Of a stretch of DNA of 64,000 nucleotides, positions 39,483 to 48,228 are shown piece after piece. Positions within the stretch are counted from its first letter, which is position 1; every line of letters starts with the position of its first letter. The position numbers were made by a program, and so were the translations under genes. This stretch comes from Microbulbifer litoralis (GTDB lineage: Bacteria; Pseudomonadota; Gammaproteobacteria; Pseudomonadales; Cellvibrionaceae), in contig NZ_JALKCV010000014.1 of NCBI RefSeq assembly GCF_023634065.1, forward strand, positions 79,518 to 143,517, in the 5' to 3' direction. The notes below the pieces were generated by a model, which worked only from the letters and a program-made list of their open reading frames with translations, had not been told where the DNA came from and searched no databases.

Positions 39483-39761
39483 TTATTTACTGCCCGGTGT
39501 GCGGTTTTCCCTAACCTTTTCACCTTTACCGCGGCCCACGTTCTTTTCCGTGGCGGGCTGTGGATGCCGGTCTTTTTTCTGGCGCCCCAGGTACAGGGCG
39601 AGCAGTCCGAGCAGTAGTTCATCCAGGAAAATAATGGGGTCGGGGATGAACAGGTTGACCAGAAAGATTGCGGTAATCCACTTGAACAATCCCGGGTGCT
39701 CCAGTTTCCCGGCGTAGCTGAGAAACCAGCTGACGAGGGCGCTGGGGAGCACTCTTTTCAT
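39483..39761 (-). CDS. Small membrane protein, DUF6116-like
   Basis: The ATG at 39761 follows an AGAGGTG site and gives 92 residues. One or two hydrophobic stretches (FKWITAIFLVNLFIPDP and FLDELLLGLLALYLG) are followed by a basic, polar tail (KKDRHPQPATEKNVGRGKGEK). The pattern PDPIIFLDELLLGLLAL recalls DUF6116 proteins of other gammaproteobacteria; that family name is from memory. It is upstream of the sigma-like gene on the same strand and may share its transcript. Confidence 0.65.
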   Translation of the reverse strand: MKRVLPSALVSWFLSYAGKLEHPGLFKWITAIFLVNLFIPDPIIFLDELLLGLLALYLGRQKKDRHPQPATEKNVGRGKGEKVRENRTPGSK

Positions 39762-39774
39762 TGCGCACCTCTTT

Positions 39775-39810
39775 GCTGTCGGTCTGGCTGCTGTCGGTCT
39801 GGGGAGTATA
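39775..39810 (-). promoter_or_regulatory. Putative -10 and two 13-bp direct repeats ahead of the DUF6116/sigma unit
   Basis: On the minus strand TATACT (39810-39805) is followed by two exact copies of CCAGACCGACAGC (39802-39790 and 39787-39775), 15 bases apart from start to start. A repeat pair right after a -10 is a likely operator position. The -35 is weak, so an activator or alternative sigma factor may be needed. Confidence 0.5.
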
Positions 39811-39893
39811 GTTGGCCCCACTGCACAGCCCCGGTCGAGGAGTGTGCCGGAACGCCAGATTTGCTGACCGGCAGGTGCCGCGCAGTGCCGGTG

Positions 39894-40976
39894 TCAGGCC
39901 GACAGGCGGCCGCTGGCGGGCAGTGGCAGGGGCAGTTGTTCCGGTCCCAATTCGGCGCGTAAATCCTTGACTTTGACCCCCACACCCAGCAGGCGAATCG
40001 GCTCCGGGCGCCGCTTCCAGCACTGTTCCAGCAGGTGCTTGAACTCGGAGATACGGCTCGAGTGACTGGTGCGCTCCTGGGTGGTAGTGGTGAAATCACT
40101 GTATTTCAGCTTCACCGCCACGCCGCTGATCCGGTAGCGGTCGTCGAGTCGCTCCAGGCGTTCCAGCAGGCGCACATAGAGCTCCGTGAGCTGCTCCTGC
40201 CAGGCGTCCAGGCTGTCGAGATCCTCGCTGAAGGTGCGTTCGACGCTGACACTCTTGCGGGATCCGTCGCCGGTGACGGGCCGCTCGTCGATGCCGCGGC
40301 AGAGCTCGTAGAGGCGCTGGCCGAACTTGCCGAAATCGCGTGTCAGCTCGATGCGGGAATAGTTGCGCAGGTCCGCACAGGTGCGGATGCCGCGGCGTTT
40401 CATCTTCTCCGCGGTGACCCGGCCGACGCCGTGAATCCTGCCCACCGGCAGCCGCAGTACGAACTGGTCCACGGCGCCGGGCGCCACCACGGTGAGACCG
40501 TCGGGCTTTTTCCAGTCACTGGCAATCTTGGCCAGGAACTTGTTGGGCGCGACACCGGCGGAGATGGTGATTCCCAGCTCCCCGTGCACGCGCCGGCGTA
40601 TCTCTTCGGCGATCAGGGTGGCGCTGCCGCGGCAGTGGCCGCTGTCGCTGACATCGAGAAAGGCCTCGTCCAGGGACAGGGGTTCTATGGTATCGCTGTA
40701 CTCCAGGAAGATTTCCCGGATCTGTGCGCTGACCTCCCGATATTTTTTCATGTTGCCGGGTACTACAATCAGATCAGGGCAGAGTTGCTTTGCCCGGGAG
40801 GTGGGCATGGCGGAGCGCACGCCGTAGCTGCGCGCCTCGTAGTTGCAGGTGGAGATCACCCCCCGGCGGTCGCTGGCACCCCCTACGGCCAGGGGGCGGC
40901 CGCGAAGATTGGGGTCGTCGCGCATTTCGACCGAGGCGTAGAAGCAGTCGCAGTCGCAGTGGATGATCTTTCGCAT
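39894..40976 (-). CDS. dinB: DNA polymerase IV (Y family)
   Basis: The 360-residue translesion polymerase starts RKIIHCDCDCFYASVEMRDD with catalytic acids, has SLDEAFLDVSD with the second acidic pair, and ends with a C-terminal clamp-binding stretch near EQLPLPLPASG. Thumb and little-finger domains follow in the usual order (GRIHGVGRVTAEKMKRRGI, RKSVSVERTFSEDL). It copies past damaged bases. A LexA box lies two bases before the ATG, so it belongs to the SOS regulon. Confidence 0.96.
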   Translation of the reverse strand: MRKIIHCDCDCFYASVEMRDDPNLRGRPLAVGGASDRRGVISTCNYEARSYGVRSAMPTSRAKQLCPDLIVVPGNMKKYREVSAQIREIFLEYSDTIEPLSLDEAFLDVSDSGHCRGSATLIAEEIRRRVHGELGITISAGVAPNKFLAKIASDWKKPDGLTVVAPGAVDQFVLRLPVGRIHGVGRVTAEKMKRRGIRTCADLRNYSRIELTRDFGKFGQRLYELCRGIDERPVTGDGSRKSVSVERTFSEDLDSLDAWQEQLTELYVRLLERLERLDDRYRISGVAVKLKYSDFTTTTQERTSHSSRISEFKHLLEQCWKRRPEPIRLLGVGVKVKDLRAELGPEQLPLPLPASGRLSA

Positions 40977-40977
40977 G

Positions 40978-40993
40978 CTGGGATTATATACAG
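40978..40993 (-). promoter_or_regulatory. LexA (SOS) box and -10 of dinB
   Basis: Read on the minus strand the site is CTGTATATAATCCCAG, matching the CTG-N10-CAG LexA consensus. It contains TATAAT, which would be the -10. That places the transcription start at or next to the ATG at 40976, so the message may be leaderless or nearly so. The divergent gene starts at 41054. Confidence 0.88.
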
Positions 40994-41053
40994 TATCCGT
41001 TTCCGGGGAAAAGCGCTTTGCGGTGTGCCGCAGACACAGCAGGTAGGTGAACT

Positions 41054-41590
41054 ATGGGCCTTATTCCATTGATGGAGATTCCCGTCGAGGATCGGGTGAG
41101 TGTGGTATTCGATGAAATTAGAGATGAACTGGGCGCCATCCCGACCCTGTTCCGCGCCCATGCCCACCACCCGGCGCTGCTGGAGGCGAACTGGTACAAG
41201 TTCAAGGCGCTGATGATCCACGGTTGCCTGTCGGCGCAGCTGAAAGAGGGGATCGGGCTGGTGATTTCCGCCGACAACCACTGCGACTACGGTATCTACC
41301 ACCACAGCGTGTCGATGGAGAACCTGGGTGTGGCCCGCGACGATGTGATGCGGATTCGCAACCACCCGGATGACGTGCACTTCTCGGACAAGGAGCAGGC
41401 GCTGTTCAACCTGGCCCGCCACGCCAACCTGGATCCGGACAATCACGGCGAGAAACTGATCATCGCCGCGCGCGAACTCGGTGCCAGGGACGATGAAATA
41501 ATCGAGGCGCTGGGCGTGATGGAAATGGTGGTGGGGTTCAATCACTTCGCCAGCGTGCTGGCGCTGGAGCCGCAGCGTGACCGCACCTGA
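41054..41590 (+). CDS. Carboxymuconolactone decarboxylase/AhpD-like (peroxidase-related) protein
   Basis: The 178-residue helical protein matches the peroxidase-related AhpD-like family: the N-terminus PTLFRAHAHHPALLEANWYKFKALM and the motif region ISADNHCDYGIYHHSVSME. Functional members have two cysteines (CxxC) here. Only the first remains, since the second position is Gly (CDYG), so disulfide-based peroxidase chemistry is unlikely. It is divergent from dinB and shares the short intergenic region with the LexA box. Confidence 0.82.
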   Translation: MGLIPLMEIPVEDRVSVVFDEIRDELGAIPTLFRAHAHHPALLEANWYKFKALMIHGCLSAQLKEGIGLVISADNHCDYGIYHHSVSMENLGVARDDVMRIRNHPDDVHFSDKEQALFNLARHANLDPDNHGEKLIIAARELGARDDEIIEALGVMEMVVGFNHFASVLALEPQRDRT

Positions 41591-41697
41591 GCCCCGACGG
41601 GGAAGCGGTCGGCACCGCGTCAGGCAGATGCCATCGGGGTTGAGGACGGAAAGCCGGGCGCGTGGCCCGGCTGTAGTCCTGTAGGGCGGAGTCCCTG

Positions 41698-41865
41698 CTA
41701 TTTGGGCGGTTTGCGTCGCCCGAAAATAAGGGCCAGTACAAAGAGTACCAGAAAGACGAAGAAGAGCACCTTGGCGATATCGGTCGCCGCGGTAGCGACG
41801 CCACCGAAACCGAAGAAGGCCGCGATCAGTGCAATAACCAGACAGATAATAGCCCAGCGCAACAT
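41698..41865 (-). CDS. DUF1328 family small membrane protein (YtjA-like)
   Basis: The 55-residue protein starts [20 protein letters not shown], continues with [20 protein letters not shown] and ends in a basic GRRKPPK. Two hydrophobic helices with a short polar turn are the whole protein. This is the DUF1328 pattern, an abundant small membrane family of unknown function. A GGGAG site lies ahead of the ATG. Confidence 0.9.
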   Translation of the reverse strand: MLRWAIICLVIALIAAFFGFGGVATAATDIAKVLFFVFLVLFVLALIFGRRKPPK

Positions 41866-42034
41866 GGTAAGACTCCCGTATTGCCACCTGGATAACCCGC
41901 CTCACTTCATGCCGGAGATCGGCTCCGGAATCGGTGAGTCGATGGTTCTAATTGGTAGCGTGATTCCGTGCTTTTCACCACTTTATTGCCCCCGGGAGTA
42001 GGAGCGGGTTGCGGCATGGTTGTACCGGCGGCGC

Positions 42035-42772
42035 TCAGTCCGCTGCGGTCTCCGCGGCCAGCAGTTCCGACAGGGTGGCAAAGTGGTAGCCGCGCGCTTT
42101 CAGGCTATCGATCACCTCCGGCAGGGCCTGCAGGACGGTGTCGCGGTAGCCGTGCATCGGGTGCAACAGGATGATGGAACCGGGGCGCACCCGCTCCAGG
42201 ATCGGGCCACTGATTTCCTCCGGTGTCATGGGCCCGGCGAAGGTTTCCGGGGCGATATCCCAGGTGACGCTGGTGATGTCCCGGTCATTCAGGTAGCGGG
42301 GCAGGTTGAAGAGTTTCTTGCCGTAGGGCGGGCGGAAATAGATTTCGCCGCTGTAGCCGGCATCGCGGATCAGCCGTTCGGTGCTCTCCAGCTCCTCCGC
42401 CACGGTCTCGTAGTCGAGCATGACCATGCGCGAGTGGGTGTAGGAGTGGTTGCCCAACTGGTGGCCGGCGCGGGCGATCATTGCCGCCTGCTCCGGGTGT
42501 TTCTCCATGGAACGGCCGACCAGGAAAAACGTAGCCTTTACCTGCCGGTCGCCGAGCAGCTGCAGCAGTTTCTCGGTGGCGCCCGGTTCCGGGCCGTCGT
42601 CGAATGTCAGTGCGACCAGTTTCCGGTCTGTGGTGACGCGGGGCACGATGGTGCCGAACAGTTGCCAGCCGGTACTTTTGCTGATCTGGAACAGGGTAAA
42701 AAAGACGGCCACTGCGGCAAGCACCAGCAGGCCGATCCATTTGACGATGGTTTTGCCTGTAGCACGGTGCAT
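42035..42772 (-). CDS. Polysaccharide deacetylase (NodB/CE4), membrane-anchored
   Basis: The ATG at 42772 gives 245 residues with an N-terminal anchor (WIGLLVLAAVAVFFTLF). The NodB motifs are intact: TFDDGPEPGATEKLL, the metal pair in GNHSYTHSRM, RPPYGKKLF, WDIAPETFAGP and SIILLHP. It removes acetyl groups from a sugar polymer, such as chitin, peptidoglycan or an exopolysaccharide, outside the inner membrane. It lies 47 bases after a degenerate relative on the same strand. Confidence 0.92.
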   Translation of the reverse strand: MHRATGKTIVKWIGLLVLAAVAVFFTLFQISKSTGWQLFGTIVPRVTTDRKLVALTFDDGPEPGATEKLLQLLGDRQVKATFFLVGRSMEKHPEQAAMIARAGHQLGNHSYTHSRMVMLDYETVAEELESTERLIRDAGYSGEIYFRPPYGKKLFNLPRYLNDRDITSVTWDIAPETFAGPMTPEEISGPILERVRPGSIILLHPMHGYRDTVLQALPEVIDSLKARGYHFATLSELLAAETAAD

Positions 42773-42819
42773 ATTGTCTTCTTCTCTTGTTGTTCTCTCT
42801 GAGGCGCTGTCCAGCCCGG

Positions 42820-43485
42820 TCAGACGTCCGTGGATTCGGTTTTCCGCTTGCGGCCGGCGACGACTTCCGACAGGGTGGCAAACTCGTATCCACGCTTGCG
42901 CAACTGCTCGCTGAGCAGGGGCAGGGTTTCCAGTATCTGTTGCCGCTGCCCGGCTATCGGATGCACCAATACTACCGCACCGGGGAAGGCGTTGTCGGCG
43001 ATATAGTCCGCAACCTGTTGCGGCGCTTCCGGATCGGCACTGGAGGCCGGCAGCGTGTTCCACAGGGCGAGGGCCGAACCGTCCTGGCCCGGTTCCCGCT
43101 GCCGCGGAATCTGCGCGTAGGCCGGTCGCAGCGCGAGCGGATCGCGATGTCCCAGTTGCCGCAGTATCTTCGCCGCCCCGGCGATCTCCCGCAGGACTGT
43201 CGGAGGGGCCAGTTCCAGCCGCCCTGTGCAATCGACGCTGGCTGCGGGCGTAGCGGCGGTCCCGATCGCCTCCGGATTTTTTACTGTCTCACCGCAGCCG
43301 GGGAAGAAAGAGGCTTTCAATTGCAGCCGCTCCAGTTCGTCCAGCAGCTCCCCGGTGGTGCCGGGCAGTTGGCCGTCATCGAAGGTCAGGGCGATACGGC
43401 GGTCCTCGCCGGCAGAGCTTTCCAGGGGCAGGCTGAGGAGGGCGACGGCCATGGTCTGACGCAGGAGTACGCTTAGGGATTTCAT
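42820..43485 (-). CDS. Degenerate polysaccharide deacetylase-like secreted protein
   Basis: The 221-residue protein has a signal-like N-terminus (LLRQTMAVALLSLPLESSAG) and keeps ALTFDDGQLPGTTGELLDEL and VVLVHPIAGQRQQILETLP. The metal-binding HSxxH motif is missing (FFPGCGETVKNPEAIG follows directly), and RPPxG reads RPAYAQ. It aligns in order with the next gene's product and is probably a duplicated copy that has lost the metal site. It could bind sugar or assist its partner without catalysis. Confidence 0.8.
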   Translation of the reverse strand: MKSLSVLLRQTMAVALLSLPLESSAGEDRRIALTFDDGQLPGTTGELLDELERLQLKASFFPGCGETVKNPEAIGTAATPAASVDCTGRLELAPPTVLREIAGAAKILRQLGHRDPLALRPAYAQIPRQREPGQDGSALALWNTLPASSADPEAPQQVADYIADNAFPGAVVLVHPIAGQRQQILETLPLLSEQLRKRGYEFATLSEVVAGRKRKTESTDV

Positions 43486-43542
43486 CGGCTAGGTCTTTTG
43501 GGGGTAGTTGGGTTCCAGCGGAAACCGGACAGGGTGGCAAAC

Positions 43543-43571
43543 AAAAAAGCCGTCTGCGACAGACGGCTTTT
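43543..43571 (-). terminator. Intrinsic terminator after fdxA
   Basis: GCCGTCTG (43549-43556) and CAGACGGC (43560-43567) form an 8-bp stem with a three-base loop. On the minus strand it is followed by six T. It ends the fdxA transcript 20 bases after the stop. Confidence 0.9.
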
Positions 43572-43590
43572 CCGCAAAACAGGTGGGCGC

Positions 43591-43914
43591 TCAGCGTTCC
43601 AGTTGCTCCAGCTTGCCCTTCTTGCCATCCCATTCGTCGGCGTCCGGCAGCGGGTCCTTTTTCTCGGTGATATTGGGCCAGACTTCCGACAGTTCGGCAT
43701 TCAGCTCGATAAACTCCTGCTGGTCCTCGGGCACCTCGTCCTCGGAGTAGATGGCGTTGGCGGGGCACTCGGGCTCACACAGGGCGCAGTCGATACATTC
43801 GTCCGGGTGGATCACCAGGAAGTTGGGGCCTTCGTAGAAGCAGTCCACCGGGCAGACTTCCACACAGTCGGTGTATTTGCACTTGATGCAGTTTTCCCCA
43901 ATTACGAATGTCAT
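43591..43914 (-). CDS. fdxA: Seven-iron ferredoxin FdxA
   Basis: The ATG at 43914 with a GAGG site gives 107 residues, the standard length for FdxA. The cluster ligands are in [20 protein letters not shown] and [21 protein letters not shown], typical of a [3Fe-4S][4Fe-4S] ferredoxin of the Azotobacter FdI type. It carries electrons for redox enzymes. It is next to mutS, as in Pseudomonas, but rpoS, its usual other neighbour, is 35 kb away. Confidence 0.97.
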   Translation of the reverse strand: MTFVIGENCIKCKYTDCVEVCPVDCFYEGPNFLVIHPDECIDCALCEPECPANAIYSEDEVPEDQQEFIELNAELSEVWPNITEKKDPLPDADEWDGKKGKLEQLER

Positions 43915-44116
43915 GCGTGTCCCTCGATAGTACCCAAAATCGTTGAAGCAGCGGATTTTAGCAATAACTGGCGCGAATTGTAGTGGCTTTTGAGTCCGAA
44001 TGGTTTTGGACTTATAACCTGGGAGCGCAGGGCGCTTTGGCCACAGGCGCTGGAGGCTCCGGCTCCGCATCTGGCCGCAGGCCCGTTTTGTAGCCCATCC
44101 TGCGCTGGGCAGGGCA

Positions 44117-46762
44117 TCACAGCAGTTTGCGCAACTCGTACAGCCGTTCCAGTGCCTGGCGCGGCGTCAGCTCGTCCGGGTCCAGCTCCTCCAGCGCGTC
44201 CACGGCCGGGTGGCTGGGGGCGCCGAACAGGTCCACCTGCTGGGGCGAAGCGGGCGATTGCGATACAGGTTCCGGCTGTGGCTGCGGTTGTGTCGCCGGC
44301 GTTTCCCCTTCTCCAGTCCCAGTGCCCCAGTCCACAGTGCCGGTCTCCAATGCCTGCAGGCGCTGCTGCGCCTCCGACAGCACATCGCCCGGAATCCCCG
44401 CCAGTTTGGCCACCTGCAGCCCGTAGCTCTTCGAGGCCGGCCCCTCCTGGATGCGGTGCAGGAAGACGATACCGTCGCCGTGCTCGGTGGCGTTCAGGTG
44501 GATATTGGCCGCCGAGTGGCACTGTTGCGGCAGTTCGGTCAGCTCGAAATAGTGGGTCGCGAACAGCGTAAAGGCGCGCACCCGATCGGCCAGGTAGTGG
44601 GCGCAGGCCCAGGCCAGGGACAGGCCGTCGTAGGTGCTGGTGCCGCGGCCAATCTCGTCCATCAGCACCAGGCTGTGCTCGCTGGCGTTGCGCAGGATAT
44701 TGGCCGTCTCGGTCATCTCCACCATAAAGGTGGAGCGGCCGCCGGCCAGGTCGTCGGCGCTGCCGATGCGGGTGAAGATGCGGTCCAGCAGGCCGATACG
44801 GGCCGCATCCGCCGGCACATAGCTGCCCACGTGGGCCAGCAGTGCGATCAGCGCGGTCTGGCGCATATAGGTGGACTTACCGCCCATATTGGGGCCGGTG
44901 ATGACCAGCATGCGGCGGTCGTCGCGCAGGGCGATATCGTTGGCCACGAACGGATCGTCCAGCACCTGTTCCACCACCGGGTGGCGGCCGGCCTCGATAT
45001 CCAGGCCCGGCTCGGTGCCGAGCTCGGGGCGGCACAGGCGCAGGTTGTCGGCGCGCTCGGTCAGGCAGGCCAGCACGTCCAGCTGCGATACGGCGGCGGC
45101 AGCGGTCTGCAGTTCGGCCAGGGATTCGTTCAGTTGCGTGATCAGCTCCTCGTACAGGGCCTTCTCGCGCGCCAGGGCGCGGCTCTTGGCCGACAGCGCC
45201 TTGTCCTCGAATTCTTTCAGTTCCGGGGTGATAAAGCGCTCGGCGTTTTTCAGTGTCTGGCGGCGGATATAGTCCGCCGGCGCCTTGTCGCTCTGGCCGC
45301 GGCTGATCTCGATAAAGTAGCCGTGCACACGGTTGTAGCCGACTTTCAGTGTGGGGATGCCGGTGCGCTCTTTCTCCCGCACTTCCAGTTGCACCAGGTA
45401 GTCGCCGGCGTTTTCGCTGATTGAGCGCAGTTCGTCCAGTTCGCTGTCGTAGCCGGTGGCGATGACGCCGCCGTCGCGGATCACCACCGGCGGGTTTTCC
45501 ACCAGCGCCCGCTCCAGTAGGGCGACGGTTTCCGGCCATTCGCCGACTTCCCGCAGCAGTTCCTTCAGCAGCACGGATTCGGTGTCGGCCAGCTCGCGCT
45601 GGATCTGCGGGAACTGCGCCAGTGACTGGCCGAGCCGCGCCAGGTCCCGCGGGCGCGCCGAGCGCAGCGCCAGGCGGCCGAGAATGCGCTCCATATCGCC
45701 CACCGGCTTGAGGCTGTCGCGCAGCGGCTCGAACCGGTAGCCGTCCACCAGTGCGGTGATGGCGTCCTGGCGATTTTGTAGTGTGGTCAACTGGCGCAGC
45801 GGGTTGTTCAGCCAGCGGCGCAGCAGTCGGCTGCCCATGGCGGTCTTGCAGGTGTCGAACACCGACAGCAGCGTATTGTCGTCGCCGCCGGACAGGTTCA
45901 GGTCGATCTCCAGGTTGCGGCGGCTGGCGCCGTCCAGCGCCACGGTATCGTCGGTGGTCTCGGTCTGCAGGCTGCGGATATGCGGCAGCTCGGTGCGCTG
46001 GGTGTCGCGGGCATATTGCAGCAGGCAGCCGGCGGCAGTTACCGCGGCGTGCAGGTGGCTGCAGCCGAAGGCCTCCAGGTTCATGGTGCCGAACTGCTGG
46101 TTCAGCAGTCGCAGCGCGGTCTCCAGTTCGAATTCCCAGGGCGCGCGGCGGCGCAGGCCGGGCAGGTTCCCGATCTCGCCGGGCAGCGCCAGGTTCTCCG
46201 GCGCCAGCAGTTCCGCCGGTCGGTGGCGCTGTACCTGTTCCGCCAGCGCCTCGACGGTATCCACCTCCTGCACCACGAAGCGGCCGGTGGCCAGGTCCAG
46301 CAGCGCCAGGCCGAACTGTTCGCCCACATGCGCAATGGCGGCCAGCAGGTTGTCGCGGCGGTCGTTCAGCAGCGCCTCATCGGTGACGGTACCCGGGGTG
46401 ACGATACGCATCACCTTGCGTTCCACCGGCCCCTTGGCGGTGGCCGGATCGCCGATCTGTTCGCAGATGGCCACGGACACCCCCTGCTTGATCAGCCGCG
46501 CCAGGTAGCCCTCCGCGGCGTGGTAGGGAATACCGGCCATCGGGATCGGCTCACCGCCTGACTTGCCGCGGGCGGTCAGGGTTACGTCCAGCAGCTCGGC
46601 GGCGCGCTTGGCGTCGTCGTAGAACAGCTCATAGAAGTCTCCCATGCGATAGAAAACCAGCTCCTGGGGGTGCTGGGCCTTGATACGAAGGTATTGCTGC
46701 ATCATGGGGGTATGCTGGGCATTCTTCTCGGCAGGCGTTTTGGCACTGGGGGCTTGCGGCAT
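44117..46762 (-). CDS. mutS: DNA mismatch repair protein MutS
   Basis: The 881-residue ATPase has the mismatch-binding N-terminus with the Phe-x-Glu type contact in [29 protein letters not shown], connector and lever domains, and the ABC ATPase with Walker [10 protein letters not shown] near residue 622 and Walker [18 protein letters not shown]. It recognises mispaired bases and recruits MutL. An insertion of Pro/Gln/Glu-rich sequence lies just before the C-terminus ([20 protein letters not shown]). The C-terminal tail [17 protein letters not shown] is the tetramer and clamp region. Confidence 0.98.
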   Translation of the reverse strand: MPQAPSAKTPAEKNAQHTPMMQQYLRIKAQHPQELVFYRMGDFYELFYDDAKRAAELLDVTLTARGKSGGEPIPMAGIPYHAAEGYLARLIKQGVSVAICEQIGDPATAKGPVERKVMRIVTPGTVTDEALLNDRRDNLLAAIAHVGEQFGLALLDLATGRFVVQEVDTVEALAEQVQRHRPAELLAPENLALPGEIGNLPGLRRRAPWEFELETALRLLNQQFGTMNLEAFGCSHLHAAVTAAGCLLQYARDTQRTELPHIRSLQTETTDDTVALDGASRRNLEIDLNLSGGDDNTLLSVFDTCKTAMGSRLLRRWLNNPLRQLTTLQNRQDAITALVDGYRFEPLRDSLKPVGDMERILGRLALRSARPRDLARLGQSLAQFPQIQRELADTESVLLKELLREVGEWPETVALLERALVENPPVVIRDGGVIATGYDSELDELRSISENAGDYLVQLEVREKERTGIPTLKVGYNRVHGYFIEISRGQSDKAPADYIRRQTLKNAERFITPELKEFEDKALSAKSRALAREKALYEELITQLNESLAELQTAAAAVSQLDVLACLTERADNLRLCRPELGTEPGLDIEAGRHPVVEQVLDDPFVANDIALRDDRRMLVITGPNMGGKSTYMRQTALIALLAHVGSYVPADAARIGLLDRIFTRIGSADDLAGGRSTFMVEMTETANILRNASEHSLVLMDEIGRGTSTYDGLSLAWACAHYLADRVRAFTLFATHYFELTELPQQCHSAANIHLNATEHGDGIVFLHRIQEGPASKSYGLQVAKLAGIPGDVLSEAQQRLQALETGTVDWGTGTGEGETPATQPQPQPEPVSQSPASPQQVDLFGAPSHPAVDALEELDPDELTPRQALERLYELRKLL

Positions 46763-46934
46763 GGGGAGCTACTTCTTCTTGTCTGATTGGTGGATGGGAG
46801 GGGCGCTATTGTAGCGGCTTGGGCTGGCGATTAAACCGGGTTTGGGATGGTGGTGCTCACAGGGTTTGACGACTGGGCAGGAAACCGGCCAAAATGGGCT
46901 GTCAAAAAGCGTTGGTATTTTAATAATTTCATGT

Positions 46935-46956
46935 AAATCAACTAGTTAGTTGATTT
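46935..46956. promoter_or_regulatory. Perfect 22-bp palindrome at the 5' end of the Fic gene
   Basis: AAATCAACTA (46935-46944), GT and TAGTTGATTT (46947-46956) form 10-base arms around a two-base centre. It ends 32 bases before the likely Fic start. The size and form fit a homodimer repressor site. The Fic protein's C-terminal winged-helix-like part is an obvious candidate binder. Confidence 0.75.
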
Positions 46957-46988
46957 GCAAGCCGGCCATAAAACCGGCCATATTGTCT

Positions 46989-48203
46989 ATGGTTACCAGT
47001 GTCCAGGGTATAGCCCCATTCGTTCCCGGCGACAGGGCGTTGGCGGATTCACCGCTGCCGGACAAAGCCGTGGCGCTGGTTGCTGCCTCTGCAAAGCTTG
47101 CGGGCCATCTCGCTCCCGCGAGCAAGGCGGTACTACAGGCCCATATGGCGGTAATCAATTCCTACTACTCCAACCTGATCGAGGGTAACCGAACCCGGCC
47201 CGCTGAAATACGTGCTGCCCAGCGCGGTGACTTCTCGGCAGATCCCGCCAAGCGGGATCGGCAACTGGAATCGATGGCCCATATTGCGGTACAGAACTGG
47301 TTGTCTGAACAGCAGGTCGAAGCGGACGCACTCTACTCCAAAGATTTCATCCGCTCTTTGCACCGACAGTTCTATATCGGTGTACCGGATAATCTGCGCA
47401 GAGTCTGTGACCAGAGCGGGGATTTGAGGGGGGAGGTGATTCCGGGGAAGTGGCGGAAAATGGATGTAACAGTGGGGCGACATATCCCCCCTCCGCCTCA
47501 AGACCTCGACGGCCTGGTTCAGGGGTTTTGTGCGACCTATTCACCGTCGCGATATCCTGGTGACCGAAAAGTCATTGCGGCAATGTGCGCGCACCACCGT
47601 TTTGCCTGGATTCACCCTTTCCTTGATGGCAATGGCCGGGTAGGACGTTTATTTACCGACGAAGCCATGCGGCTGGCGGGCCTGCAGGGGGTGGGCGTCT
47701 GGTGCCTGAGTCGGGGGCTCGCGCGCGCGGCAGACCGTTACAGGGAATTGTTGGCACGCGCGGATTTCCCGCGGCAGGGCAGTCACGATGGGCGCGGAGC
47801 CCTGAGTGAGACGGCGCTGCTGAAGTTCTGTGAGTTTATGCTGGATACGGCCCAGGATCAGGTCAGCTATATCGGCGAGTTGCTGGAGCTGGAAAGCCTG
47901 CGCGAGCGGATAAAGAGCTACGTTCAGGCGCGAAACGATGGGCGGGTGATGGGATACGGTGCACTGAAGCCCGCCGCCGCGAATATTCTGCTGCAGGCAT
48001 TTATCGAGGGAGAGTTGGGGCGCGCATCGGCGATAGAAATGGCCGGTGATTCGGAGCGCAGTGGCCGCCGTCTGATTTCACAAATGAAAAGTGACGGTCT
48101 GCTGACGGAGGCCAGTAACCGTTCGCCATTGCGGTGGGCGATACCGGAACATGCTGAGCCGTGGTATTTCCCCCAACTGGCGCCGGTGGCTCCGGCAGGG
48201 TAA
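46989..48203 (+). CDS. Fic family protein (AMP-transferase) with C-terminal winged-helix-like region
   Basis: With the ATG at 46989 (404 residues; a TTG at 46950 is also in frame) the Fic core HPFLDGNGRVGRLF begins at about residue 209. The N-terminal inhibitory helix is present in SNLIEGN (about 61-67), the S/T-xxx-E-G/N motif whose Glu blocks ATP placement, so the enzyme is self-inhibited. The C-terminal part (ASAIEMAGDSERSGRRLISQMKSDGLL) looks like a winged helix. Fic enzymes add AMP to Tyr/Ser/Thr of target proteins. The gene is inserted between mutS and ppnN. No separate antitoxin gene is seen. Confidence 0.92.
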   Translation: MVTSVQGIAPFVPGDRALADSPLPDKAVALVAASAKLAGHLAPASKAVLQAHMAVINSYYSNLIEGNRTRPAEIRAAQRGDFSADPAKRDRQLESMAHIAVQNWLSEQQVEADALYSKDFIRSLHRQFYIGVPDNLRRVCDQSGDLRGEVIPGKWRKMDVTVGRHIPPPPQDLDGLVQGFCATYSPSRYPGDRKVIAAMCAHHRFAWIHPFLDGNGRVGRLFTDEAMRLAGLQGVGVWCLSRGLARAADRYRELLARADFPRQGSHDGRGALSETALLKFCEFMLDTAQDQVSYIGELLELESLRERIKSYVQARNDGRVMGYGALKPAAANILLQAFIEGELGRASAIEMAGDSERSGRRLISQMKSDGLLTEASNRSPLRWAIPEHAEPWYFPQLAPVAPAG

Positions 48204-48228
48204 GTGCCGGAACCATAGCGCTCGATGG

